Shown here one piece after another: positions 34,270 through 44,705 of a DNA stretch of 64,000 nucleotides (the first letter of the stretch is position 1; each line of letters starts with the position of its first letter). The notes beneath the pieces were generated by a model, which was given only the letters and a program-made list of their open reading frames with translations, was not told where the DNA came from and searched no databases. Position numbers and translations under genes: made by a program. The stretch comes from Triatoma infestans (taxonomy: Eukaryota > Arthropoda > Insecta > Hemiptera > Reduviidae): NCBI GenBank assembly GCA_011037195.1, contig JAAEAF010000277.1, positions 461,001-525,000 of the forward strand, in the 5' to 3' direction.

Positions 34270-37200
34270 GAAGAAACCTAATCCTCGCCAGGCCGGCGCA
34301 CTCAACAAAGGATGTGCGCCGGGGTCTCCTCCTCTACCTTGCAGAATCGGCATACCGCACTATCCCGCAAGTTGTAGGAGGTGCATGTGTCTATTCAGCC
34401 TACAATGCCCTGTTAGTAGACCCACAATTAACCTTATATCCCTTCGGGTCTGGCTCAGTAGGTCTCTGGTAAATTTAGGCAAATGTCTTTTAATGAAGAG
34501 CTTTGCCTGCCTCTGTCCTGGTGTTCCCTCCCACCAACGCAGACGCTGATCTTCTATCCAACCCCTGATAGAAGTTTGGATGAGACTCCTGGACAAGCCG
34601 CAGAAGGGTTCGGGGCCTATAAAGGTATCCTGCGAACCCTCCCTCGCTAGGGCATCCGCCCTCTCATTGCCCAGGAACCCCGCATGTCCCGGCACCCAGG
34701 CGAGTGTCAGTTTATTCCGAGTACCCACCTCGGTGAGGGCAAGTAGGCAGTCCCACACCAGTCTTGAGACTATTTGGTGTGAGGAAAGTGCCTTTAGGGC
34801 TGCCTGACTGTCGGAGTATATGGCCACTCTTCTACCCACTATCCTTTGCCTTATAATCTCCCTAGCGCAGAGTTGTAACGCCACGACTTCAGCTTGAACG
34901 ACCGTGGCGTACTTCCCTAGGCTGGCCTTAATTTTAACTTTAGGCCTGCCCCCGTAGACCTCGGCTCCAACCCAGTCGGAGTTTTGGATCCATCTGTGTA
35001 CCAGATCGAGTTACCGAAGAGGGGTGGGTCACAGCCCCATTCGCCTCTGCTCGGTATAACAATATGGAAGTTCCTTTCGAAGAAATACTTAGGAACCATC
35101 CTATCCGTTGGCATCCCCAGAAGATAGTCCACATTGATTTCCTCGATCAACCTCTGGTTATTACAATCATGCCTAGAGGTGATGGGAGGCGGCCCCTGCA
35201 GGAGCCTATGTATTCCCATTCTGGCTTCGCCTAGAACGAGAATGTGTAATGGTGGCAGATTGAGGAGGACTTCCAACGCCGCAGTCGGGGTGGTCTTCAT
35301 GGCCCCCGTGGAACCCAGGCATGCTCGCCTTTGGATCCCACCAAGCCTTTCCACTGCCCCCTTCTGCAACGTTTTGGTCCACCAAACTACCGACCCATAT
35401 GTAACCATGGGTCTGATGATCCTGGTGTAGATCCATAGTGACAAACTTGGGCGCAAGCCCCAGTTTCTCCCACAAAGCCGTCTGCATCTATTAAATGACG
35501 CATCGGCTCTGTGAGAAATTTTGTCAATGTGTTGATTGCAAGTGAGTCTTCGGTCGAAAGTAACACCAAGGTACTTAGCCTCCGTCGCAAATGGAATCAG
35601 GGTGTGCCCAAGTAATGGAGGCCTAAGGCCTTCCAACTTGTGGCGCAATGTGAAAGGAACTATTACGGCTTTGTGGGGGTTTATGGACAAGTCCTCCTCC
35701 CTACACCAGTTCCTAACCAGGTTTAGAACTGCTTGCACCCGCTCTGCAATCGTAGTAGGGTATTTGCCTCTTACCACGATCGGCAAATCATCTGCGTAGC
35801 CTAGACAGTCAAAGCCATCCGCAGATAGTTGGTGGAGGAGGTCATCAACGACCAAAGTCCACATCAGAGGGGGCAATACCCCTCCCTGTGGACACCCCCT
35901 TCCTACTTTTACCCTAAGGGTGGTCTGGCCTATTGTCGAAATGTTAATTCGATTACTTAGGCCAGACTCCATCCAGCCGCCTAACACTGCTGGTACTCCT
36001 CTTTTATGGAGAGAGTTGATGACCGAGGTGCGCGATACATTATTGAACGTCCAAAAAGGTGGCTACCGCAATTTCCTTGTCCTCCAAGGTTTTTGATAGC
36101 AGCCTGTTAAGATCATCCAGTGCGGCCTCAGCCAACCTACCTAGTTGATAAGCGTATTGGCGGGCACTTAGGGGGTTTACACACAAGACCTCATCCTTAA
36201 TATATCTGTCCACCAACCTTTCCAGAGCTTTGCTCAGGAAAGAGGTTAGGCTAATCGGTCTATACGAGCCTGGCGTAAGGTCAGACACTCTACCCACCTT
36301 GGGGAGGTAGAGCACCTTGACCTCACGCCACGGTACCGGCGTATATCTTCGGGCTATGTATGCCCTAAAGATTCTACACAGGTATCGTAAAAGAATATCT
36401 AGTCCTTTTTGTAAAAGGACCGGGTAAATCCCATCCGTCCCAGGAGATTTGAAAGGTAGGGATTTGTTGATGGCCCACCTGACTTTGCTTGGCCTTGTTA
36501 TGAGAGTGGCGAGTTTCCAGTCCTCTGGGGATGGTCTAATGAGCCTTTCCCCAGGGATCCCCGCCACCTCTGGGCCTGCAAGTCGGGATGAGCCTGGAAA
36601 GTGCGTCTCCGCGAGGAGCTCTAAGCTTTCCTCTTCGGAGACAGTGAAGGTTCCATCCCCCTTTCGGAGGAACCCCACTTCCTTCGCAGTACCGTCTTTG
36701 GCCAACGCTCTGTGGATTCTGGCGCACGAGGGTGAGTCCTCAATCTCCTCGCAAAACCGCCTCCACGAACGTCTTTTGGCCTTCCTAATTTCTTTATTGT
36801 ACTGCGTGAGGGCATTCCGATAGACGGTCCAGTTCTGGGTAACTTTGGCCCTGTTGAACAATTTCCTCACCTCGGCCCTCAATTTCTCGAGGTGATTGTT
36901 CCACCAGACCGTCTTTCCTCTCTGTGGTCTTGACCTTACCGGACAGTTTTCTTGGAAGGCAGTGGCTATCGCCTCCTGCACCTCCTCTACCGTCCGCTCA
37001 AGACCCTCCACCCCTCTCCCGTCAGAGATTCCCTGTGCTACTCTATTCTTGAGGGAATCCACAAATCCTTCCCAGTCGGTCTCCCGAGGGTTCGAGAATG
37101 TTATCTGCTGCAGCGGGGGGTGTCGATGGTGAACCTGATGTGCCTGTGGTCGGAGTAAGATGGTTCCGAAGACACATGCCAGTTCGTGATGTCATCACTC

Positions 37201-37787
37201 AGCCTATAGGGGTCAGGGTCAAATCCAGCTCCTCTCTCCTGGCCACCGTAACGAAAGTGGGTTCCTTGCCTAAATTAGAGATTAGTAACCCTTTACCATA
37301 GATAAAATCCAAAAGGGACTTACCTCTGCTGTTGCAGTTGCTGCTCCCCCATGCTGGGTGGCGTGCGTTGGCATCACATCCCAAGAAGAGCGGGAGATTC
37401 TTCGCCTCACAGAAGTCGACGATCTCTCCCATCAGGTCCGGCGGGCAAGACTGGTCCTCACCGGGAAAGTCGGTGGAGCAGGCCACCAGCCTCCTGATTC
37501 CACCTTCGGTCCGTGCCGAGATGATTGCTGTAAATCGCCTGAGCAAAGTGCTGGCAGCAAGTTACCATCAATCTGATATTAAAGACTATACAGGCTCTGG
37601 GTTTCCCAGAGCCCTTACAGTATAACACCTTACCTTGGAATGGGCGAATGCCTCTGACTTCCTCGGCCACGAGCCACGGCTCCTGCACCAGAGCGATATG
37701 TAGTCGCTCCGATTCAAACCTCCTGCACAAGACCGCCGAAGCGGCCTTGGCGTGATGGAGGTTGATTTGCAGGACCCGTAGCCCCAT
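34270..37787 (-). pseudogene. ORF2: APE endonuclease, reverse transcriptase, RNase H (frameshifted)
   Basis: Endonuclease: starts at 37787 with GLRVLQINLHHAKAASAVL and VQEPWL; a second frame from 37546 has LFLGCDANARHPAWGS. RT: 37062-36040 carries SPGTDGI and YRPISLTSFLSKALERL, ending FLDVQ, where a small deletion removes the residues after the motif-A aspartate before FNNVSRTS resumes. The frame from 35987 has GCPQGGVLPPLMW and an intact YADD (35787-35798). RNase H: WYTDGSK near 35010, a frameshift near 34917, then YSDSQAALKAL and LAWVPGHAGFLGNERAD. The C-terminus has a CRFC...H..C knuckle in another frame after a stop at about 34360. At least five disruptions are visible. The protein would nick target DNA and copy the element RNA into it. 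Confidence 0.9.
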
Positions 37788-37817
37788 CCTAAGATTGTAG
37801 GGGGTCGGGAAGGCGAG

Positions 37818-38946
37818 CTAGGCTCGTCCCTCCGCCGCACTTCGGCATCCTCGGGCGCCAGACACCGCTGAGGGGTTTGAGGCCTCAACAGCGGGCTGAC
37901 CCCGGCTTCGCCCAGAGCGACGGGCAAGCCCTTCCCCCTGTCGGTTTTTTGCCTCTCTTTTTGCCTGCTTTACGGCCGGCTGAGAGCTTGGGTGCGCGAG
38001 CCTCCGTTGTCGGAACATCCGCCGCGGGGCCCGCGCCAGCTTAGAAGTGGAGGGAACACCTTCCGCCGGGCAGATTGCCTCGGCGGAGGGGGCCCCAACT
38101 CCTTCCTCATCGCCTCGTTTATCCTTGTTTCGGAACTTCAGCCTGCCGAACCCGTAGAATGGAATCATGTCTAGACTCCTCAGGATTTCCAGGGACTTTT
38201 TTCCGATGGAGAAAGTGAAGAGCTGGCCCTTGCTCTCCAGAACACACCCTATAACCGTCCACAAGCCTGGGTTGAGGCCCTGGTTGCCAAACCTCAGGAG
38301 GCTGACAATCCTCTCTGCCGTCACCGGCTCGCCATCTTCATGGGGTACAAAGACCGAGCACGTCACCGGCTTCGGGACCCCGTCCCCCACCAGCACCCTG
38401 AGCAGCGCCTTCCCAGGGCCGTAGCGAAGGGACGACCTCCGTCACCCAGGACGCACTCTCCTTGTCTGCGCAGGTAAGCAGGAGAAACCCTGCTTTATGG
38501 CTGCATTTAAGAAAACGCACCTGACGGTCATCCGTGGAGGCCGCCATGGTGAACAGCAGAGATTTTTAGGTGGCTTTCAGCCTATCCGGCTCCAACTGCG
38601 TGTCCGGGTAATCGGCCGCGGCAATCGCGACCCTCTCCGAGGACAAAGCCTCCCCATAAGTACGAGGTCTCGCCCTCTTCGTCGGCCGCGATGCTTTCGG
38701 GGTACTTTCCTCCGAACACGGCCTTTTTCCGGCCTGAGCCTTTTCTTCCTGTTGCCGGATAAGGTTCTCCCTGATTATGGATCGTCTTGCGACTGCCAAA
38801 TCAGTGCCCTGCCCGACTAACCTTTGCACCCGCCTGTTAGACGCGCCTGACAGGCGGACTGCAAGAATGTCCATATCGGACATCACATCAACCTCCTCTA
38901 GAGATAGCCCCCTTAGGCTGTGTAGTGACCTCGGACATGGGGGCAT
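37818..38946 (-). pseudogene. ORF1 (gag-like, DUF4780-like region), frameshifted
   Basis: Three frames must be joined: 38946-38566 (Arg/Lys-rich N-terminal part with an RPTKRARPR basic stretch), 38547-38338 (RQVRFLKCSHKAGFLLLTCA) and 38396-37818 (TCSVFVPHEDGEPV, LLRFGNQGLNPGLWTVIGC and SIGKKSLEILRSL). The last region, with its conserved N-Q-x-L-N-P-x-x-W layout, resembles the DUF4780 domain found in ORF1 of arthropod non-LTR elements; that assignment is from memory of the family pattern. No CCHC zinc knuckle is visible. It lies just upstream of ORF2 with about 30 bases between. Confidence 0.7.
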
Positions 38947-39413
38947 CCGCCCGCTCGTCCGAAGGTCTTTGTTTTAAATTAGAAGTATGTTGCTGCTCCA
39001 TGTTGTTCCCACGAGTAGCTGGGGAAGTGAAGTCCACCCGGTGAGAGCCCCGCAATGACCGGGTAAGGCTACTTACTCTGGGAGGGCGCCTGGTATCCCA
39101 GAGGCTCCGTAACGACCCCGGGATTAGGCTCCGGGACCAACCATCCTATAGGCACGGATCGCATAACACCGTAGGATTGAGCCGGATATAGAGGCAGGAT
39201 AGGGTGACCAGGGATCTCAAGAAAGGGCGACATAAAACAGGAGGCCAACGGGGGGTAATCGTTGACCCGCCAGAGCCCTAGTTAGCCGTGACACCGGAGA
39301 AACCCAGGTGCCACGTCGCCCGGCCCCCACGATGTGGGCGTTAGGGTTGGCTCGCTGCTCCACTGGAATCACCGAGGCTTTCCACCAGTGTAACAACATT
39401 TGGCGGCCCATAC
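38947..39413 (-). other. Probable 5' UTR of the retrotransposon
   Basis: GC-rich, no long frame on the minus strand, and continuous in composition with ORF1. The sharp drop to AT-rich sequence at about 39413 marks the 5' boundary. Elements of this type often carry an internal promoter here, but I see no specific motif. Confidence 0.55.
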
Positions 39414-39608
39414 ACATACAAATATCCTTTATTTGATACATGTTCCTGGAAATTTGATTTTTTTGGAGTGTTAAGCTGCTTCCATATTAATGTAGTAGAG
39501 CCACATTGTAACACTTCAATACAATGTATGGCTCTGTTACATATATAAATAATTAGTAACATACAGAAGAAACTGAAAATATGGGTGGGTGTGGGCTGGA
39601 TAACATAT
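39414..39608. repeat. Decayed fragment of the dominant element
   Basis: tttatttgatacatgttcctg is a degenerate version of the monomer block. The ttcaatacaatgtatggctc word also belongs to it. Confidence 0.45.
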
Positions 39609-39691
39609 GGTATTTTATCCGTCGTAGCTAGCATGCATATTGATATTGAATATTTGATGTATATTTTGAATTTTGTATTTTGCATATTGAT

Positions 39692-39716
39692 ATTTGATTT
39701 TCATCCATCGTCAGAG
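39692..39716 (-). ncRNA. Broken hammerhead-like motif (left arm)
   Basis: On the minus strand GCTCTGACGATGGATGAAAA is intact up to stem II, but the following CCGAAAC is replaced by a TCAAATC stretch, so the core is lost. Confidence 0.35.
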
Positions 39717-39809
39717 CAAATTCACTAAGTTCGTGTAGAGAGTTCACTTCAACGTTTCTGTACACTCACACTTGTGGTGTGAACTCTCTACACGAACTTG
39801 GTGAATTTG

Positions 39810-39844
39810 CTCTGACGATGGATGAAAATCCGAAACCGGTTAGG
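39810..39844 (+). ncRNA. Hammerhead-like motif, second subfamily
   Basis: Reads CTGACGA, T, GGAT-GAAA-ATCC, GAAAC, CG, GTT, AGG. The core CUGANGA and GAAA are intact and stem II is a perfect four-pair stem with a GAAA tetraloop. The cleavage triplet would be GUU. Stem I pairing is weak (CU with AG). Confidence 0.5.
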
Positions 39845-39882
39845 AACAAAATCAATATGCATGCTACGACGGATAAAATACC

Positions 39883-40270
39883 AGATACAGCATTGCTAGA
39901 ATTCCAAATTTGAATAAAATCGACCAACCGAAACGCTATTTTACAGAATAGATTTACAAGTTTTTTGGAATTGTCTGGAAAACCACTACAACGATTTCCT
40001 TTAAACTTAAAAAACTAATTGCACATATATAAATCTATCACTTTTATTTGTAACATTTTTGTTATTAACAATATTTATAGATGGTTTTCAGGAATCTGAG
40101 ATGTTAAAATTCAAATGTGTTTGTTCAATATTATTGGCGCTCTCTACACTGTAATATTATTTTCTACCAGTGTTGGTAGGTTGGTTTTTATCCCCCACTT
40201 CCACACCGGATTTTTTAGACATTTTTACCTGTTTATTCTGTTCGTTTTTCAAGAAAACAATAACCTAAAA
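39883..40270 (-). repeat. Decayed monomers of the dominant element
   Basis: agaattccaaatttgaataaaatcga and cctttaaacttaaaaaac-type words mark minus-oriented monomers. Confidence 0.5.
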
Positions 40271-40640
40271 AGCGTAAATATAATTACATAAATTTCACAC
40301 ATAGGGTAACGCTAGGAGTGATGACGCATATTTCAAAGTTATGGCCTGTATCAAAATAAGGAGATATATTAAAGAGGTAATGCTTATAAAACATATGTCA
40401 ACTACTATTACCTACAAAAAAATGTTATTTTTCAAAATAAAGACATTCTCATTTATTCCAGAAACAAAATACAGATACATTACATTTGGACGTCTCTCCT
40501 ACTATGGTAGGATAGATGACGCACCGTAGGTAGGAGACCTCTCCTCTGTGAAGGTAACATGGTTGATCGACATCAAACTTGGTAAACACTATGTCTAGGA
40601 TCAGAGATATTTTCCGTGGTAGCCTGCTTCTTTTTGTGGT

Positions 40641-40678
40641 CATCGACCGGTTTCGGGCGTTCGCCCATCTTCAGGATG
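40641..40678 (-). ncRNA. Hammerhead-ribozyme-like motif, type I, minimal stem III
   Basis: Identical in the core to the copy at 27358-27395: CATC, CTGAAGA, T, GGGCG-AA-CGCCC, GAAAC, CG, GTC, GATG on the minus strand. Confidence 0.6.
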
Positions 40679-40737
40679 CATTTGTCAGACTGTGTGATAA
40701 CAGACTTGCTCAGAGCAAATTCAGTTTATACACTCAC

Positions 40738-40858
40738 ACATTAATGTTAATAGTAAAAAGGTAAATAAATTAAATAAAAGAGAATTAATAGGGTAAAGCT
40801 AGGAGAAATGACAGGGGTAGGAGAGAGGACGCAGGTTTACTTCTCTTGTTTGGAATGT
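40738..40858. repeat. Inverted repeat, left copy (partner 41277-41396)
   Basis: About 120 bases from attaatgttaatagtaaaaa through ggagaaatgacaggggtagg to cttctcttgtttg recur in reverse complement at 41277-41396 with very few mismatches. A decayed relative may lie at about 40270-40345. Confidence 0.8.
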
Positions 40859-40920
40859 ATAAACTGAATTTGCTCTGTGCAAGTCTGAATGTATAAACTG
40901 AATTTGCTCTGTGCAAGTCT
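40853..40920 (+). repeat. Exact 34-bp tandem duplication
   Basis: The block gaatgtataaactgaatttg (continuing to caagtct) occurs twice, at 40853-40886 and 40887-40920, with no mismatch. This points to a recent local duplication at the edge of the plus arm. Confidence 0.9.
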
Positions 40921-40945
40921 TATCTATCACACTGTCTGACAAACG

Positions 40946-40983
40946 CATCCTGAAGATGGGCGAACGCCCGAAACCGGTCGATG
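40946..40983 (+). ncRNA. Hammerhead-ribozyme-like motif, type I, minimal stem III
   Basis: CATC, CTGAAGA, T, GGGCG-AA-CGCCC, GAAAC, CG, GTC, GATG, all intact. Confidence 0.6.
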
Positions 40984-41060
40984 ACCACGTTGAAGCAGGC
41001 TACCACGGAAAATGTCTCTGATGCTATTCAGCCCTGCGGAACCACCACCACAACTACTAG

Positions 41061-41276
41061 GAGCCCAACTTTAACGACAGCAGGAAATCTTTCATTTCAA
41101 TTGCAATTAATATAGTATATAAAAGTTTACTATGTATCAGGTATTCACCAGATACATATATAGCTGATGTGTATAAATGTTCGTAGAACACAGAACACAC
41201 AAAATAACTGCAGAAATTTGCAATACGTTCGTTTCTGATCTCTCTACTCCTGGACTAACTTCCATGATGCCACGTT
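41061..41276. other. Unassigned stretch
   Basis: Nothing recognised between the hammerhead arm and the inverted repeat. Confidence 0.35.
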
Positions 41277-41396
41277 TTGGCAAACAAGAGAAGCAAAGCC
41301 TGCGTCTTCTCTCCTACCCCCGTCATTTCTCCTAGCTTTACCCTATTAATTCTCTTTAATTTAATTTATTTACCTTTTTACTATTAACATTAATTT
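41277..41396. repeat. Inverted repeat, right copy (partner 40738-40858)
   Basis: See left copy. This copy lies outside the hammerhead pair. Confidence 0.8.
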
Positions 41397-43083
41397 TTTT
41401 AGAAAATTAGTACATAATTTGAAATTCCATACGTCATTGTACATGACAACTATTTCAATACTTAATGTTTTCACTGTTATTGTATAAATGTTTTTCATGT
41501 TAAGTAGTGGGGATGAGTGCGAGAGAAGTGTAATGTTGTGGTGCTTGGCAATTTCCTGTAGTTGCGCCTCTCTTTACTATCTAGAAGTTGGCCGTATGTC
41601 ACAGTGGCTGACAACTATATCGTGTCCAACTACTGTTAACTGTAAAGGCTGTAGAAGTTAGTTAATGGTAGACAGCGAGAGAGGAGAGAGTTGTTGGCTT
41701 GGTCGCCTATCTATCTCTCTTTTGTTCCTATCACTTGCATTTTGTTTTCGTTTTCTGATTTTCAATTGTTTCATTGGTATTATGCGTTTATATTTCTTCT
41801 ACACTCTATATTAGTTCTATACAGGCCAAGTTTATATTGCTTTCAAAACATTTACACGACTTTCTTTTTTGGCAATTTTCATAGTTTTTATTGACAACTA
41901 TATCGTAAAAGATTTAATTTTTATATCTCAGCTTCTAAAACGCTGCTAAAATACATTTTTCGAGGAAAATTATCAAATGAAAATAATAAGTTTAAGGGAA
42001 CCTAAAAATTTAAATTTTAATATATTTTTTTTTTTTTGTTGCCGACTGTGTATTTATTATATTAATAACAATATAACAGCGGAATGGCGACAAATTGAAC
42101 ATTCTTATTTTTGTTTAAAGTTGGATTAAAACATGCACAGCTCTACCGTCACGCCGTTACGAAAGGTTAACTGCACGCTGATTAGTACCGTTGAAACCGT
42201 CGGCCCCATAATGGTGACGTTCGACGGTGAGATATATATATATAATTTAGAATAGGCATCCCTTTTTTTTTTGGAAGCATTTTTACTGTTTCGACGATTT
42301 TACAGCAATTACTGACATTAAGCTTCCCCGCCTCTAATTAGGTCATTTGAGTATTGAAGTACAATTCCATCATCTAAAACAAAAATATTGATGGCATCCA
42401 AAACCTAGAGAAAAATTACAATTTCCAAGCACCATTTTGAGTTTTTCATTTATACAAGGTTCTTTTATAGTAAACAGTTGAACTAATGTTTTTTTTTAAT
42501 TTCGTTAATTAATAATGGAAGCAAACAGTTAATTGCATTATTTTGTTTTGTTAAACTTGCTATAATGTGTACATCGTTGGATGACGAAGGTTTGTTTTAC
42601 ATTGGCGCGATGTACGTATAATCATTGAGAATACTAATTGCACACAGCTCTCTTTGCCTTAGCTTTTAAATTTAACCTTCTTTCATGCAATTCACTTTTG
42701 TAATATTATTATTGTTGTACTTATTATTATTATTATTATTATTTTAAATCCTTAAAGGGTTTTTTTTTAATAGATTAAGGTAAAGTAAAAGTACTTGCAA
42801 TTTAATTGTAAAAATATTCGTCATAGTTGGGGAAGTAGACTAGCCACTTCCTTTAGGGATCTTGGCGTCCCTGGTTATATCCCACAGCCTTATAACAGGA
42901 GCAACAGTTACACTGACATATTATACTAATATGCAGTAGATAACATATTGTACTAATTTATAGAAGTTGGCATTCTGTATTTTGACACTAACACCACTGA
43001 AATGTTTGAGTAAATGTCATTGGAGTTTAGTGTTTATCTTTAGACACAATTGAGTTCGCTGATGGCTAAACTTCACGATGGGT
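41397..43083. other. Unassigned AT-rich stretch
   Basis: A GC-richer patch at 42135-42230 has no recognised homology. An (ATT)n tract lies at about 42716-42743. Open frames here have random composition. Confidence 0.4.
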
Positions 43084-43257
43084 CTTCATGATAGCCGAGT
43101 GGTTACAAGAGCAGACCGCAAAGCGGGCTGAGATATATTGTGATACTGGGTTCGATTCCCGGTTTTGGCCTTGAAGTTTAAAGTAGTATTATAGTAGTTA
43201 ATGTAGTCAAGTACCAGATATACTTTCCAGCTCTGCGAAACCAACAACAACTATACT
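43084..43257 (+). mobile_element. tRNA-derived SINE sharing its tail with the hammerhead-bearing units
   Basis: The head has a RNA polymerase III A box (TAGCCGAGTGG, 43092-43102) and B box (GGGTTCGATTCC, 43148-43159) at tRNA-like spacing, with a long variable region as in Leu/Ser-type tRNAs. The acceptor-stem positions do not pair (TTCATGA against TTTTGGC), so it is not a working tRNA gene. The body is about 60 bases. The tail CTTTCCAGCTCTGCG (43223-43237), then AAACCAACAACAAC, matches the tail of the 27282-27600 unit (minus strand of 27282-27313). Confidence 0.7.
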
Positions 43258-43840
43258 AAAGAACGTTACTATAAAACATCCAACAAAAATCGTATTTACA
43301 ATTTTCATCTGCCGTAGACGTTTCTAAATTGCTTTGCTTAAGAGACTCAATAATGACCTTTTTTTGGACATTTCATCAAAGTTCAGGAATCTGAGCTGAA
43401 GAAAAATTGCCTTAACTGCAAATTTAATGTACCATTTAAGTACCAACAGTGGCTGAAGGAAACTGATCTGGCTGGAGCAGGAGCTTGGGTTAAAAAAAGA
43501 GAAAACTCTGTTGCTTTAGGAGGATATAGCCACGGGTTTCCAAATTGAGTTCATTGGCATAATTTGTGAAAGAGTGACAGGAAACTTGAAGAGGCGAGGA
43601 CATTTTCTAATAGTCAAGCTGCACAAAAGGTTTTGAATAAGCCGTGCTGGAGCTGTCATAAGAGTTATATAGGCTTAGGTTCTATATCTTCAGTCATCCA
43701 TTAGTAAATAATAAGTATAGCTCTGCAACTTAGTTCTAGCACCTAAACGACTGTTATGCTCCACCCATTACCAAAGCTTTCTAGTAGCTGTGCCGTCATT
43801 TGACTCCGCCCACAGGTTCCACAACTGTCGCATCTGCAAC
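43258..43840. other. Unassigned stretch
   Basis: No gene recognised. Confidence 0.35.
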
Positions 43841-44130
43841 GAAGCTTTCGGTCAAAATTCGTCAACCGGAAGTGCTGCTTTTCTCTGAATGATTTATTTG
43901 TTTATCGTGATCAACATTTTTCTTTAAACTTAGCATAGATTAATCGATAGTGCACCTTACAGAATAGATGTCTTAATTTTTTTAGGAGGGGTGGGATTCC
44001 CGCTAAGAAAAACTTTCATTCAATTTCCTTGATTTTATTAACAGTTCCTGGGGAAACCCTGGCTGGCTTTTAACTCTCTGAATAATTTCAGTAAGAGACA
44101 GTCGTGTGAGTGTTTCACACCCAATTTCTT
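43841..44130 (-). repeat. Partial copy of the dominant element with distal hairpin end
   Basis: A single accggaagtgctgct (about 43869) and monomer words lead to the end cagtaagagacagtcgtgtg, with hairpin arms and cacacccaattt at 44089-44130. Confidence 0.6.
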
Positions 44131-44705
44131 TTTTATATAAACATGTTTTTTTTGTTTTTACGGTCTTTCTGCTTTGTTTGATACGACGTCAAATATTACA
44201 CAATTTCTCGTTTCACTTGCGCTAGTTATGTTTCCAAAAACGTCATTGCAAGGTGAGAAGGCCTCCCCAATCATCAACGAGTGGGAACTTTAATTTCCCC
44301 AGAGATCATGCAACTCTTCCAAGTATTACGTAACTTTTCCAGTAATCTTTACACTAAAATTTTAACATCCCCCCCCCTAACTCCTTGTTTTTGACTTTAC
44401 TATCTCTCAGCACGCAACAGATTTATTTGTTTGTAATCATTAAAAAAATGTTTTCATTTCAAATTATTTGAAGCTATATTATATATCGTTACGTATGTTA
44501 ATTATAAATAAGTTTGTACCAAAAACTGGTTTCCATTTCTAAATATTGATAATTGATTTATTAGTAATCAACAATAAACGAGTGTTATTATTAAATGGAG
44601 TTAATAAATAATGTTGTTTACCATATTTATGATCTAGATATAAGAAATCCTACGGACATTATTTAGGTCAAGCTAGTGGGGTATGTATGAAAAATTTTCA
44701 GAAAT
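44131..44705. other. Unassigned AT-rich stretch
   Basis: Nothing recognised. A C-run lies at 44370-44378. Confidence 0.35.

Larger units (their letters stand above)
34105..39413 (-). mobile_element. GC-rich non-LTR retrotransposon (I/LOA/R1-like, with RNase H)
   Basis: A 5.3 kb insertion reads entirely on the minus strand and stands out by its high GC content in an AT-rich region. From 5' (39413) to 3' (34105) it has a 5' UTR of about 460 bases, ORF1 (gag-like), ORF2 with APE endonuclease, RT and RNase H, and a short 3' UTR that ends in a C-run followed by a TTCTATTC-type tail, without poly-A. Several frameshifts make it non-functional, but the decay is slight compared with other elements here, so it is a recent arrival. 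The clade cannot be fixed by eye. Confidence 0.9.
39609..39882. mobile_element. Head-to-head hammerhead-bearing element, second subfamily
   Basis: The arms are 39609-39747 and 39779-39882, with a 31-base loop. Outer ends are GGTATTTTATCC and GGATAAAATACC; inner ends are GAGTTCAC and GTGAACTC. The left arm carries an extra AT-rich stretch (about 39640-39690). The right arm has an intact hammerhead-like core and the left arm a broken one. The sequence is unrelated to the 27282-27600 unit outside the motif, so it is a distinct subfamily. No target-site duplication was identified. Confidence 0.7.
40601..41060. mobile_element. Head-to-head pair of hammerhead-bearing units around a 110-base spacer
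   Basis: A minus-oriented arm (about 40601-40739) and a plus-oriented arm (about 40887-41060) are both close relatives of the 27282-27600 unit. The plus arm retains the tail (tattcagccctgcggaacc, then CCA/CAA-rich to 41060). Between them, 40740-40852 is a segment that recurs inverted at 41277-41396. The plus arm starts with an exact 34-base tandem duplication. Confidence 0.7.

Noticed and set aside
34268..38977. Many plus-strand ORFs over 34-39 kb
   Set aside because: They are antisense shadows of the GC-rich retrotransposon, where low stop-codon density makes long frames on both strands likely.
43084..43172. Functional tRNA gene
   Set aside because: A and B boxes are present but the acceptor stem does not pair and the sequence continues into a SINE body and tail.
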